From: Hymenobacter sp. BRD67
GTDB lineage: Bacteria; Bacteroidota; Bacteroidia; Cytophagales; Hymenobacteraceae
Length of the DNA: 64,000 nt
Assembly: GCF_013256425.1 (NCBI RefSeq)
Contig: NZ_CP053904.1
Coordinates: forward strand, 1,984,001 to 2,048,000
Direction of reading: 5' to 3'
Shown: piece by piece, positions 34,709 through 44,221 of the stretch
How the letters are laid out: each line of letters starts with the position of its first letter
Numbering within the stretch: the stretch's first letter is position 1
Made by a program: the position numbers and the translations under genes
Notes under the pieces: model-generated
The model's database searches: none
What the model was told of the DNA's origin: nothing
The model's input: only the letters and a program-made list of their open reading frames with translations

Positions 34709-36037
34709 GTGCCCTTCCGCCTACTCGTCATTACCTACTACTGGCCACCTTCGGGCGGGGCCGGCGTGCAGCGCTGCCTGAAATGGGTAAAGTACCTACC
34801 CGAGCTGGGCATTGAGCCCACTGTTATTACGGTAGATGCCGACCAGGCAACCTACCCCGTGCGCGACGAAAGCCTGCTGCGCGAGGTGCCGCCGGGGGTG
34901 CGCGTTATTCGCACGGCCACGCTGGAGCCGTTTGGGTCTTACCAGAAGCTGACCGGGCGGGCCGTGCCGCATGGCGGCTTCGCCAACGAAGGAACGCCAA
35001 GCCTGACGCAGAAAATGATGCGCTTCGTGCGCGGCAATCTCTTCATCCCTGACCCGCGCCGGGGCTGGAATTCCTACGCCCTGGCAGCCGTGGAAAAACT
35101 ATTGGCGCAGGGAGAGAAGTTTGATGCGGTACTGACTTCTTCGCCCCCGCACTCGACGCAGCTTATTGGCCTGGAGCTGCAAAAAAAGCACGGCCTGCGG
35201 TGGCTGGCCGACCTGCGCGACCCCTGGACTGACATTTATTATACTAAAGACCTGCACCGCACGGCCGCCGCGGCCTGGCTCGACGCACACTACGAGCAGC
35301 AGGTGCTACGCGGAGCCGATGCCGTGCTGGTGACCTCGCCCGAAACCGAGCGGCTGTTCCGGCGCAAGCTGCCTGACCTGGCCAAAGGTAAAATCGTGGT
35401 GCTGCCCAATGGCTACGATGAAGCTGATTTCCAGGGCCTATCGGCCCCACCTGCAGATTGCCTGCTTCTGACTCACACCGGCACTATTACGGCCCGCTAC
35501 CGCATTGATAATTTACTGAAAGCAATTGCCGAATGCCAGCAGCGCTATCCGCGGGTGCCCTGGCGGCTGCGCTTCGTAGGGCAGGCTGATGCCGGAGTGC
35601 GCGAGCAGGTAGCGGCTGCAAAGCTAGCGGAGGTGACAGAATTTATTCCATTTGTGCCCCACGAGCAATCAATAGCTTACTTGTTGAGCAGCAGCGTTCT
35701 GCTGATGGCCATTCCGGATGTAGCGCTTAACCGGGGAATTTTGCCAGGTAAGATTTTTGAATACCTCGCTACGGCCAAACCGGTGCTGTGCGTGGGTCCG
35801 GCGGGCTCCGATGCCGACCAAGTACTGCGCGAGGCCGGGGCGGGCCAGGCCTTGCCCTACGACGACTACGGCCTCATGCTCAGCACCCTGGAGCAGCTGG
35901 CCAGGGGTTGGCAGCAAAACCCCAACCTCGACCTTCCCCACGCCCGGCCCACGCAGTACTCGCGGCGGGGCCAGGCCGCTCGGCTGGCCGAGCTGGTGCG
36001 GGCGCTGGCTGGCGGAGGCGCGGCTGCGCGGCCCTAA
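34709..36037 (+). CDS. Family 4 glycosyltransferase
   Basis: From GTG 34709 the protein is 442 residues with the two Rossmann-like halves of a GT-B enzyme. The N-terminus FRLLVITYYWPPSGGAGVQR has the GT4 GxG acceptor loop. The C-terminal half has VVLPNGYDEADF, LTHTGTI and ILPGKIFEYLATAKPVLCVG, where the Glu of the donor-binding EX7E region would lie. It probably transfers a sugar from a nucleotide donor during surface glycan assembly. It is the first gene of the pseudaminic-acid locus. TTG 34691 is a less likely start. Confidence 0.82.
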   Translation: MPFRLLVITYYWPPSGGAGVQRCLKWVKYLPELGIEPTVITVDADQATYPVRDESLLREVPPGVRVIRTATLEPFGSYQKLTGRAVPHGGFANEGTPSLTQKMMRFVRGNLFIPDPRRGWNSYALAAVEKLLAQGEKFDAVLTSSPPHSTQLIGLELQKKHGLRWLADLRDPWTDIYYTKDLHRTAAAAWLDAHYEQQVLRGADAVLVTSPETERLFRRKLPDLAKGKIVVLPNGYDEADFQGLSAPPADCLLLTHTGTITARYRIDNLLKAIAECQQRYPRVPWRLRFVGQADAGVREQVAAAKLAEVTEFIPFVPHEQSIAYLLSSSVLLMAIPDVALNRGILPGKIFEYLATAKPVLCVGPAGSDADQVLREAGAGQALPYDDYGLMLSTLEQLARGWQQNPNLDLPHARPTQYSRRGQAARLAELVRALAGGGAAARP

Positions 36038-36077
36038 GCCAGGGACACCTATTTTTGTGGTTTCCTATTCCAGTTTC

Positions 36078-37100
36078 ATGGCTCTCGACCTCAACGGCAA
36101 GTCTTTGCTCATTACCGGCGGCACCGGCTCCTTCGGCAAGCAGTTTGTGCGCACCGTATTTAAGCTGTACCCCGATGTGCGACGGCTCATTGTGTTCTCG
36201 CGCGATGAGCTGAAGCAGTACGAGATGAGCCAGGAGTTTCCGCACAGCAACTACCCGGCTATTCGCTTTTTTATCGGCGATGTGCGCGACGCCGAGCGCC
36301 TGCACCGGGCCTGCGAAGGGGTGGATATCATTATTCACGCCGCAGCCCTTAAGCAGGTGCCGGCCGCCGAATACAATCCAATGGAATGTATTAAGACCAA
36401 TATATTTGGTGCGGAGAATGTAATCAATGCTACGCTCGACTGCGGCGTAAAGCACGTAGTGGCCCTGAGCACCGACAAGGCCGCCGCGCCTATCAACCTC
36501 TACGGCGCTACCAAGCTATGCTCGGACAAGCTGTTCGTGGCAGCTAATAACATGAAGGGCTCCAGAGACTTGCGCCTGTCGGTAGTACGCTACGGCAACG
36601 TAATTGGCTCGCGCGGCTCGGTGGTACCGTTCTTTTTGCAGCAACGGCACACGGGCGTGCTGCCCATCACGCACCCCGACATGACGCGCTTCAACATCTC
36701 GCTCGAAGAAGGGGTGGACCTGGTGCTGTATGCCCTGGAGCACTCCTGGGGCGGTGAGATTTTCGTGCCCAAGATTCCTTCTTATAAAATTACGGAAGTG
36801 GCCCGCGCTATTGGCCCCGACTGCGAGCAGCGCATTGTGGGCATCCGGCCCGGCGAGAAGCTGCACGAAGAAATGATAACCCAGACCGATGCCCTGAGTA
36901 CGGTGGAGCTGGACCGCTACTACGTCATTCTGCCCACCACTTCGCCCGGCTGGAAGGAGGAAAGCTTTATTCAGCACTTCGGGGCCAAGCGCGTGCCCAC
37001 TGACTTTCACTACGATTCGGCCAATAACAATGACTGGCTGTCGGCCGAGCAGATTCGGGAGGAAATCCGGCTGCACGTCGACGCTACTTTTGAGGTATAG
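36078..37100 (+). CDS. pseB: UDP-N-acetylglucosamine 4,6-dehydratase (inverting), PseB
   Basis: The 340-residue SDR enzyme starts LNGKSLLITGGTGSFGKQF (NADP-binding GxxGxxG), with FSRDELKQYEM, HAAALKQVPAAEYNP and the catalytic STDKAAAPINLYGATK (Asp-Lys and YxxxK). These are PseB/FlaA1 hallmarks. It removes water from UDP-GlcNAc and inverts C5, the first step to CMP-pseudaminic acid. The next enzyme, pseC, lies 1.9 kb on, past a convergent T9SS gene. Confidence 0.93.
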   Translation: MALDLNGKSLLITGGTGSFGKQFVRTVFKLYPDVRRLIVFSRDELKQYEMSQEFPHSNYPAIRFFIGDVRDAERLHRACEGVDIIIHAAALKQVPAAEYNPMECIKTNIFGAENVINATLDCGVKHVVALSTDKAAAPINLYGATKLCSDKLFVAANNMKGSRDLRLSVVRYGNVIGSRGSVVPFFLQQRHTGVLPITHPDMTRFNISLEEGVDLVLYALEHSWGGEIFVPKIPSYKITEVARAIGPDCEQRIVGIRPGEKLHEEMITQTDALSTVELDRYYVILPTTSPGWKEESFIQHFGAKRVPTDFHYDSANNNDWLSAEQIREEIRLHVDATFEV

Positions 37101-37101
37101 C

Positions 37102-38921
37102 TTACTTCACCACCTCAACCCAACCTTTGCGCTGTACTCCGGTTTGCGAATTGGTAAGCAGGTAGTAGTAGAGCCCGGCCACCTGGCCGTCGGCGGACCA
37201 GGAGTTATCATACTGAGCCTGATGAAATACCTGAGTTCCCCAGCGGTTAAAAATTCTGATTGACCACTCGACCGCATTCAGCCCCGCCAGTACAAATGTT
37301 TGATTCAAAGCATCGCCATTGGGCGTGATGATATTTGGCAGCATACAAGCTTGGTCGCGCACGAATATGGAGTCGCGCTCGGTGCATCCGGCAGCATTGC
37401 GTATTTCCAGCATGTATTGGCCAGGCTGCTGTACAGTTAGGGTAGGATTGGTGCTGCCGTCCTGCCAGCGGTAAACAGTACCGCCAGGCTGCGGGCTTGC
37501 GTGTAAGGTCAGGCTCTCGCCGTAGCATAGGGCAGTATCGCCTCTGGGAATAAGCCGGAGAGCAGGCAGCGCGTTCACCCGTATTTGCTGGGTACGTTGC
37601 ACTGGTCCGGAGGCAGTAGCAACCATTACCTTAACCTGATAAGTACTTGGCAATAAGTAGCGATGTCTAACCGGGTTGCCGATGGTATGGTTGGGAGTGC
37701 CAGCAGTAGAATCGCCGAAGTCCCACTCGGGCAGTGTACTATCTACTACCAACCCTTCAGCGCTGAACGCTATTTCAGTCCCAACGCACACGTCGAGCGG
37801 ACCTATAAGCCGTAACGGACGGCTAGGCTGGTTAGCAAAATTAGGCAGGCCGTATAAGCACTGTCCTGGCAGAGTCACTGCCTGGGCTACAAAGCCACAT
37901 CCTGTACCCAGCGTATTGGGTGCAGTAATTGCTCCTACATACTCAGCCTGAGACGTGGCCACGTAAATACGATTATCGGGGCCACGCTGCAGAGCCCCAA
38001 ACCGGCCGCTGGCCACCTGGGTGGCCAGGGTGCCGCGTCGAAGGTCAGCCTGAAAAATGCTGCTGCCACCGTAGGCAACGTATAGCAACGAGTTGTCGGG
38101 CGAAAACTCTAGTCCGTAGCAGTTCCAAGTGAGTGGTAATGGCAGCGGCCGGCTATTCGTTAGCTGTCCAGTCTGGTTATCAAAGTCGAGTAGCTCTACG
38201 CCCCGCCGGGTAGTCCTATAGCTAGTTGGTGCCCATCGGGCGAGCCGCGCATTGGGCAGCCTGGATTAGTGAAGCCATGATAGCTACCCACCACACTGCG
38301 GACCGGTACAGGCTCAGGGCCAGCCTCCGTAATATGATAGCTCAGAAACTCCCGGTTTAGGTAGCCATGCACGATTACCCAGTAATCGGCTCCATTGGCA
38401 TGCCGAATAGCTGTCATCGCCTCCGTAACTAAATAGCCAGCCGGGGTTAGCAAATGTGGCAAAGGAAACACCAAGCGACCAGCCAGCCCATTCGACGCCA
38501 TTTCAATACTTGTGTAGCGCAGCCCACCCACAAATAAATTCTGAGCTTCGTCGACTTTGAATAGTAAGTACTGGTGAGCTGGACCCGGATGTTTAAGCAG
38601 AATGGCGCCCTGCACGGCATTGCTTCCCCCGCTACCCAGCTGACCACCAGACAGCTGAACACCTGAGCGCGAGTAAACTTGTTCGGCATTGGTATAGAGG
38701 AGGAGGTTGCCGGCCGAATCGGCAATTGATGCACAGCCCTCGATAGCAAAAAAGCTACTTCCATCCGGCTGGGGCGGCCCACTCGCTGGCGTAGCCGGAA
38801 ACAAAAGCCCGGCGTTACTACCAAATCTCCAGGCGTTAAATTCATACTGGGCGCACACGGGATGGGCCAGCAGAAAACTCAGCATCCCCACTAAGTAGAG
38901 GCGCCAATGAACGTAGCTCAT
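37102..38921 (-). CDS. T9SS type B sorting-signal surface protein with PKD domain (one frameshift at about 38200-38225)
   Basis: The repaired protein is about 606 residues: signal peptide (LVGMLSFLLAHPVCAQ), a repeat-rich N-terminal region likely to form a β-propeller (FNAWRFGSNAGLLF, SPDGHQLA, SPDNSLLYVAYGG), a PKD-like domain (FSAEGLVVDSTLPEWDFGDS), an Ig-like segment (YRWQDGSTNPTLTVQQPG), and the gliding-motility C-terminal domain (NIITPNGDALNQTFVL, IRIFNRWGTQVF, GLYYYLL) that targets proteins for type IX secretion. One base is missing near GCTATAGGACTACCCGGCGG. Role unknown; likely on the cell surface. Its coding is less GC-rich than the flanking pse genes. Confidence 0.8.
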
Positions 38922-38994
38922 AAGATATACACTGTGCTGAATGGCAAGTTACAAGTATTCCTTTACACTCCCAGAGCACTAAAAATCGGCTGGC

Positions 38995-39002
38995 TACCTT
39001 TG
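38995..39002 (+). promoter_or_regulatory. Promoter before pseC (TACCTTTG)
   Basis: TACCTTTG lies only 7 bp before ATG 39009, so the predicted transcription start falls on or next to the start codon. This suggests a leaderless mRNA for the pseC operon. Confidence 0.5.
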
Positions 39003-39008
39003 TAGTCT

Positions 39009-40190
39009 ATGTTGAGCACACCTCCCTCCCCCTTGCCCTACGGCCGCCAGCATATCACTGACGAGGACGTGGCCGCCGTCGTGGCTACGCTCCGCTCCGA
39101 CTTTCTTACGCAGGGGCCGCGCGTGACGGAGTTTGAGGAGAAATTTGCGGCCTATGTAGGCGCGAAGTTTGCTGTGGCGGTCAGCAACGGCACGGCCGCC
39201 CTGCACCTGTGCGCGCTGGCCTTGCAAGTGCGGCCGGGTCAGCGCGTTATTACTACGCCTATCACCTTTGCGGCTTCCGCCAACTGCGTGCGCTATTGCG
39301 GCGGCGAAGTATACTTTGCCGATATCGACCCAGCCACTGGTCTGCTCGACCTGCAAAAGGTGCGGCAGCTGCTCGAAGCGCATCCTAAAGGCTTTTTTAC
39401 CGGGCTCATACCCGTCGATTTTGCCGGGCTGGCCGTTAACATGGAAGAAGCCCGGGCGCTGGCCGACGAGTATGACCTCTGGATAATTGAGGATGCCTGC
39501 CACGCGCCGGGTGGATTTTTCATTGATAAACAAGGCGTTGAGCGTCGCTGCGGGAGCGGGCAGTTGGCCGAGCTGGCCATCTTCAGCTTCCACCCCGTGA
39601 AGCACATTGCCACCGGCGAGGGCGGCATGATAACCACCAACGACGAGCTGCTGTACCGCCACCTGCGCCGCCTGCGTACCCACGGCATCGAGCGCGAAGC
39701 CAGCGGCCTGCTGCGGCAGGACGAAGGCGGCTGGTACATGGAGATGCAAGAGCTGGGCTACAATTATCGCATTTCCGATATATTGTGCGCGCTGGGTATC
39801 AGCCAGCTGGCGAGGGCCGATGCCGGGCTGGCCCGCCGCCGCGAGCTGGCCCGCGCTTATGACGCCGCCTTTGCCGACACGCCGGGCGTGGAGGTACTGG
39901 CGCCCGGCCGGCCCGGCCACGCCTACCATCTGTACGTGATTCAGGTAGCCGACCGGCGCGGGCTTTATGAGTTCTTACGTGGCAAAAATATTCTGGCGCA
40001 GGTACATTACGTACCCGTACACCGCATGCCGTACTACGAGAAGCTGGGTTGGAAAGCCGGGGATTTTCCGGCTGCCGAGGCCTACTACGCGCGCTGTTTA
40101 AGCCTGCCCCTCTACCCCACCCTCACCGATGACGAGCAGGCGTACGTTATCGACTGCGTGCAGGAATTTTTAGCCCGAAACCCAGCGTGA
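39009..40190 (+). CDS. pseC: UDP-4-amino-4,6-dideoxy-N-acetyl-β-L-altrosamine transaminase, PseC
   Basis: The 393-residue DegT-fold, PLP-dependent aminotransferase has the PseC start (LPYGRQHITDEDVAAVVATL), SNGTAALHLCALAL, EDACHAPGG, and the PLP Lys in FSFHPVKHIATGEGG. It aminates the 4-keto product of PseB using glutamate. Its stop overlaps the next gene's GTG (GTGA at 40187-40190), showing tight coupling. The length is normal and the frame intact. Confidence 0.93.
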   Translation: MLSTPPSPLPYGRQHITDEDVAAVVATLRSDFLTQGPRVTEFEEKFAAYVGAKFAVAVSNGTAALHLCALALQVRPGQRVITTPITFAASANCVRYCGGEVYFADIDPATGLLDLQKVRQLLEAHPKGFFTGLIPVDFAGLAVNMEEARALADEYDLWIIEDACHAPGGFFIDKQGVERRCGSGQLAELAIFSFHPVKHIATGEGGMITTNDELLYRHLRRLRTHGIEREASGLLRQDEGGWYMEMQELGYNYRISDILCALGISQLARADAGLARRRELARAYDAAFADTPGVEVLAPGRPGHAYHLYVIQVADRRGLYEFLRGKNILAQVHYVPVHRMPYYEKLGWKAGDFPAAEAYYARCLSLPLYPTLTDDEQAYVIDCVQEFLARNPA

Positions 40191-41089
40191 GCACGGCGGC
40201 TACGCCCGAACTGCAGGCCTTAACCCAGCGCCTGGCGCTGGGTACGGCCCAGTTTGGGCTGGCCTACGGCATCAACAACCACGGCGGCCAGCCAACTGCT
40301 GCCGCCGTGGCCGAGGTGCTGGCCGCGGCCACGGCCGCTGGCCTCACGCTGCTCGACACTGCAGCTGCCTACGGCAACAGCGAGGTGCGGTTAGGTGAGC
40401 TGGCGGGTAAATATTCAATTTTCTCTATAATTACCAAAATTCCGGCCGGTCCGGCGGCGCAGGTGACGCAGCACCTCGCGGCCTCACTGGCGCGGCTGCG
40501 GCGGCAACGGCTCTACGGCGTATTGTTTCACGCTTTTGGGCCCATGCAGGCCGAGCCGGGGGCTTGGTCGGCATTGCGGGCGGCCCGGGCGGCCGGACAA
40601 GTGGGCCGCATCGGCGTGTCGCTCTACCATCCGCACGAAGCCGAGTGGCTGCTGGCTGAAGGATGGGATATCAACCTCGTGCAAGTGCCTTATAGTGTGC
40701 TCGACCAGCGCTTTGCGGCGGTATTGCCCCGGCTGGCCGCGCAAGGCGTGGAGGTACACGTGCGGTCGGCTTTTTTGCAGGGCCTGCTACTGCGCGACCC
40801 AACCGACTTACCCGAATTTTTCCGACCACTAGCCCCGAAGCTGACCCAGCTGCGGGCGCTCACCGCCGCAGCCGGCGTGCCACTACCAGCCGCTCTGCTG
40901 CTTTTTGCAGCCTACGCGCCGGGGGTGGCGCGGGCCGTGATTGGCGTCGATTCGGTAGAGAACCTGCGTGAGAACCTGACTGCCGCTGCTTATGCTCACG
41001 CCGTTGAAGCCCTGCGGCCAGCCCTGACCGGGCTGGCCGAAACTACCGACACTTTTATTCTTCCCTACGCATGGCCGCCGCGCCCCTGA
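40187..41089 (+). CDS. Aldo/keto reductase of the pseudaminic-acid locus
   Basis: The 300-residue protein has the aldo/keto reductase barrel: LALGTAQFGLAYG, LTLLDTAAAYGNSEVRLGE with catalytic Asp and Tyr, LYGVLFHAF, and RIGVSLYHPHEAEWLL. Such genes often occur in nonulosonic-acid clusters of Bacteroidota, without a settled role; it may modify a sugar or its N-acyl group. The GTG start overlaps the pseC stop by four bases, so it is translated with it. Confidence 0.8.
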   Translation: MSTAATPELQALTQRLALGTAQFGLAYGINNHGGQPTAAAVAEVLAAATAAGLTLLDTAAAYGNSEVRLGELAGKYSIFSIITKIPAGPAAQVTQHLAASLARLRRQRLYGVLFHAFGPMQAEPGAWSALRAARAAGQVGRIGVSLYHPHEAEWLLAEGWDINLVQVPYSVLDQRFAAVLPRLAAQGVEVHVRSAFLQGLLLRDPTDLPEFFRPLAPKLTQLRALTAAAGVPLPAALLLFAAYAPGVARAVIGVDSVENLRENLTAAAYAHAVEALRPALTGLAETTDTFILPYAWPPRP

Positions 41090-41109
41090 CCGATTCGTTT
41101 TACCGCACT

Positions 41110-41877
41110 ATGTTCGACCTGCGCAGCCAGACTGTGCTGCTGACCGGGGCATATGGCCACCTCGGCCAAGCCATTGTGGGCGGTTTGCTGGCTCACGGGG
41201 CGCAGGTTATTGCGCTGGGGCGTAGTGCCGAAACATTTGCCAAAACTTTCGGAACGCCTACCGACAACCTGCATTTTATTTTCTGTGACGTGGCTGAAAC
41301 GGCTTCGGTGCAGGCAGCTTTCCGTCAGAGCTTCGACCTCTACGGGCCACCCAGCGTGCTCATCAACAACGCTTACTACAGCCGCGGCCAGCAGCCCGAT
41401 GCGCTGCCCGACGCCGATTTTGCGCTCGGCCTCGATGGCTCGGTGGGCAGTGCCTACCGCTGCCTGCGCGAGGTGCTACCCTACCTGCGCGAAACCGGCA
41501 GCGGCAAAATTATCAACGTAGCTTCCATGTACGGCCTGGTAGCCCCCGACTTCGAGGTCTACGCCGACGCGCCGCAGTTTTTGAATCCGCCGCACTATGG
41601 CGCGGGCAAGGCAGCGATGATTCAGCTAACCAAGTACTTCGCCTCGTATCTGGGGCCAGAGAATATTCAGGTAAACTGCGTGTCGCCGGGTGCTTTTCCT
41701 TCCGATAAGGTGCGGCAGAATACGGGCTTTGAGGGCGAGCTGCGGCGGCGCATCCCGCTGGGCCGGGTGGGCGAGCCGCAGGATGTAGCGGGCGCGTTTG
41801 TGTTTCTCAGCTCGGCCGCGTCGAATTTTGTCACTGGCCACAACCTGGTAGTGGATGGTGGCTGGACTATCCGCTAA
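41110..41877 (+). CDS. SDR-family oxidoreductase of the pseudaminic-acid locus
   Basis: From ATG 41110 the protein is 255 residues, a classical short-chain dehydrogenase: TVLLTGAYGHLGQAIV (cofactor loop), LINNAYYS, INVASMYGLVAPD with the catalytic Ser, and YGAGKAAMIQ (YxxxK). The C-terminus HNLVVDGGWTIR is standard. ATG 41071, overlapping the reductase stop, is an alternative. Like the aldo/keto reductase before it, it is a frequent but uncharacterised member of such loci and may act on the sugar or a side chain. Confidence 0.82.
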   Translation: MFDLRSQTVLLTGAYGHLGQAIVGGLLAHGAQVIALGRSAETFAKTFGTPTDNLHFIFCDVAETASVQAAFRQSFDLYGPPSVLINNAYYSRGQQPDALPDADFALGLDGSVGSAYRCLREVLPYLRETGSGKIINVASMYGLVAPDFEVYADAPQFLNPPHYGAGKAAMIQLTKYFASYLGPENIQVNCVSPGAFPSDKVRQNTGFEGELRRRIPLGRVGEPQDVAGAFVFLSSAASNFVTGHNLVVDGGWTIR

Positions 41878-41889
41878 AAGCAGGCCTAT

Positions 41890-42645
41890 ATGTTAAAGTC
41901 ACCGCAGGTTATTGTCCTTATTCAGGCCCGGCTAGGGTCGTCGCGCCTGCCCGGCAAGTCGCGCCTGCCGCTGCCGCTCGGCGCAGTGGGCAATGCCGCT
42001 ACTATTCTGGGGCACGTGGTAAGGCGGGCGCAGCGGGCTGCTTCGACGAAAACGATAATGGTCGCAACAACTACCCACCCGCTTGATAATGAGCTGGCAG
42101 CGCTGGCTACGAGCCTGGGCGCAACGGTATTTCGGGGCGATGAGCAGGATGTACTCGGCCGCTTTGCCGGCGCGCTGGCGCAGGCTGACGGAGCTGATAC
42201 CGTCGTGCGCCTCACGGCCGACAACCCAGCGCTCGACCCGGTTTTTCTGGATAAGGCCGTAGCGCATCACCTGGCCTCCGGGGCCGATTATACCTATACT
42301 ACCGGCCTGCCGTTAGGTACTAATGTTGAAGTGATAAAGGTTGCCGCGCTCCGGCGCGCCCACGCCGAGGCCAACCAGCCCGATGAGCGGGAACATGTAA
42401 CGCCCTACCTGCGCCGCCACCCCGAGCTGTTTCGACTCGAAACGCTGGCGCTGGCCGTGCCGCCCGCCGTGGCGGCATTGCGCCTGACCGTTGACTACCC
42501 CAGCGACTATGCGCTGCTAAGCTTGCTTTTTACGGAGCTGGGACCAGCTTTTTCGCTTACCGACCCGGCCGAACTGCCGGCTCTGGTGGCCCGCTATCCG
42601 TGGCTGGCCGATATTAACCGGCATAATGAGCAGGTGCGGGCCTAG
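41890..42645 (+). CDS. SpsF-type cytidylyltransferase, probable pseudaminic-acid activating enzyme
   Basis: The 251-residue nucleotidyltransferase begins VIVLIQARLGSSRLPGKSRL, the SpsF/KdsB-like signature with the Gly-rich CTP loop, then FRGDEQDVLGRFAGAL, VRLTADNPALDP and RLTVDYPSDY. It would make CMP-pseudaminic acid, the job of PseF. It belongs to the SpsF group and not to the shorter NeuA/PseF group of Campylobacter, which is common in Gram-positive and Bacteroidota loci. Function is inferred from position between pseC and pseG. Confidence 0.82.
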   Translation: MLKSPQVIVLIQARLGSSRLPGKSRLPLPLGAVGNAATILGHVVRRAQRAASTKTIMVATTTHPLDNELAALATSLGATVFRGDEQDVLGRFAGALAQADGADTVVRLTADNPALDPVFLDKAVAHHLASGADYTYTTGLPLGTNVEVIKVAALRRAHAEANQPDEREHVTPYLRRHPELFRLETLALAVPPAVAALRLTVDYPSDYALLSLLFTELGPAFSLTDPAELPALVARYPWLADINRHNEQVRA

Positions 42646-42708
42646 CCGGACCGCCTTTATTTGCATAATGGCTGACACTTTCGCGGTTACTGCTACCCCC
42701 AACAAGCG

Positions 42709-44206
42709 TTGCCCCGGCTCGTGCTGCGCGCCGATGGGAACAGTCGTATCGGGCTGGGACACCTCATGCGGCTGCTGGCACTGGCCGAAATTCTGCGGGC
42801 TGATTTTGGGGAAATCCACTTCCTCATTCAGGCACCCGACGAGAACGTACAAGTGCTCTTGCGCAACGCCGGCCTCGCGCTGACGGAGCTACCGCCCGCT
42901 GCGCCAGCCACCGAAGCGGCCGAAAGTATGCCCGCCCTGCTTCAGCCAACCGACGTGCTGGTGCTCGACGGATACGGCTTTGACTATGCGTACCAGCAGC
43001 TGGTGCGCCCGCTGGCAGCCCGCCTGGTGTGCCTCGACGACCTGCACGCGTTCCCTTTTGCCGCCGACCTGGTGCTGAATCCGGCAGGCGGCGTGGCCCC
43101 TTCGGCCTACCTGCGCCCGCCCACCTGCCGCCTGCTAACCGGTCCGGGCTACGCCCCGCTGCGCGCTGATTTTCAATCAGCTGAGAGCCAAGCTGCAAGC
43201 CCTTCGGCCACGCAGGTGCTGGTATGCCTGGGCGGAGCCGACCCGCGCCAGCTCACCCGTGCTACAGCCGAGGTCCTGCTGGCCCTGCCAGCCGTGGCGC
43301 TGGTTCATGTGGTAGTGGGCAGCGCCTACACTGCCCCGGACGAGCTATACCAGTGGGCTGCTACCCACCCCGGCCGCCTGCGGCTGCACCGCGCCCTTTC
43401 TGCCGCCGAGCTGGCGGCGCTGATGCGCACCTGCGGAGCGGCCGTGCTATCCCCAGCACTATCAGCTACGAGTACTGCGCCGTAAGCGGCGGCTTGCTGC
43501 TGCTGCGCCCCACTGCCGAAAACCAGCAGGACCTTGACCATTTTATGCGGAGCGCTGGCCTGGCGCTGCCTTATACTACGGCGGCCAACGTGCTGACCGC
43601 CGACGAGGCCCCGCGCCTGGCCGCCCAGCTACGTCAAGCACAGCGCCACTATTTCGACGGGCTGGCCCCCCGGCGACTCCGGCAGGAGTTTACGGCCCTG
43701 CTGCTACCAACGGCCCCGCTGCGCCTGCGGCCCGTGCAGCCCGAAGACTCCGCGCAGCTACTGGCCTGGACCAATGACCCGGCCACGCGTCGGCAGTCGT
43801 TTGCGCCCGAGCTGGTGCCGCCCGACCGCCACGAAGCCTGGCTGGCTGGCCAGCTGGCCGCGCCCGACCGCCACCTGCTACTTCTGGCTGAAATGTCCGA
43901 TACCGGAGCGGCAGCGGGCCTTATTCGCTTTACAGTTTCGACGGCTAACGAAGCCGGAATAACGGCTACGCTTAGCTACTCGCTCGGCCCTGACTACCGG
44001 GGCGGGGCTGGGCCGCGCCACTGCTGGTGGCCGGCACGCGTGCTGTGCTGGCGCAGTTTCCGCGGGTGCGGCGCGTGCTGGGGGAGGTTAAAGCCGACAA
44101 TGAGGCGTCCGTTCGGGCTTTCCGGCGGGCGGGGTTTGCGCAGACCGAGGCGGCAGGCCCGGCGGGCGGGCTTACCTTCGTGTGGATAGCTGCTCCGGCA
44201 GCTTAG
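42709..44206 (+). CDS. Bifunctional PseG-PseH: UDP-sugar hydrolase fused to a GNAT N-acetyltransferase (two or three frameshifts)
   Basis: The repaired protein is about 499 residues. The PseG half (1-330) has RADGNSRIGLGHLMRLLALA, LVLDGYGFDYAY, LNPAGG, VLVCLGGADPR and CGAAVLSPSTISYEYCA. It removes UDP from the diacetamido-altrose intermediate. The GNAT half (from about 345) has LRLRPVQPEDSAQLLAWTND, the acetyl-CoA loop DYRGRGWA and VKADNEASVRAFRRAGF, as in PseH. One base is missing at 43451-43454 (TATCCCCAGC) and one at 43999-44002 (CCGGGGCGGGG). A third loss near 42709 would link an upstream ATG at 42668; otherwise TTG 42709 starts it. Fusion means the acetylation and hydrolysis steps share one chain. 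Confidence 0.82.
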
Positions 44207-44221
44207 CCCTGGTTTTTACTC

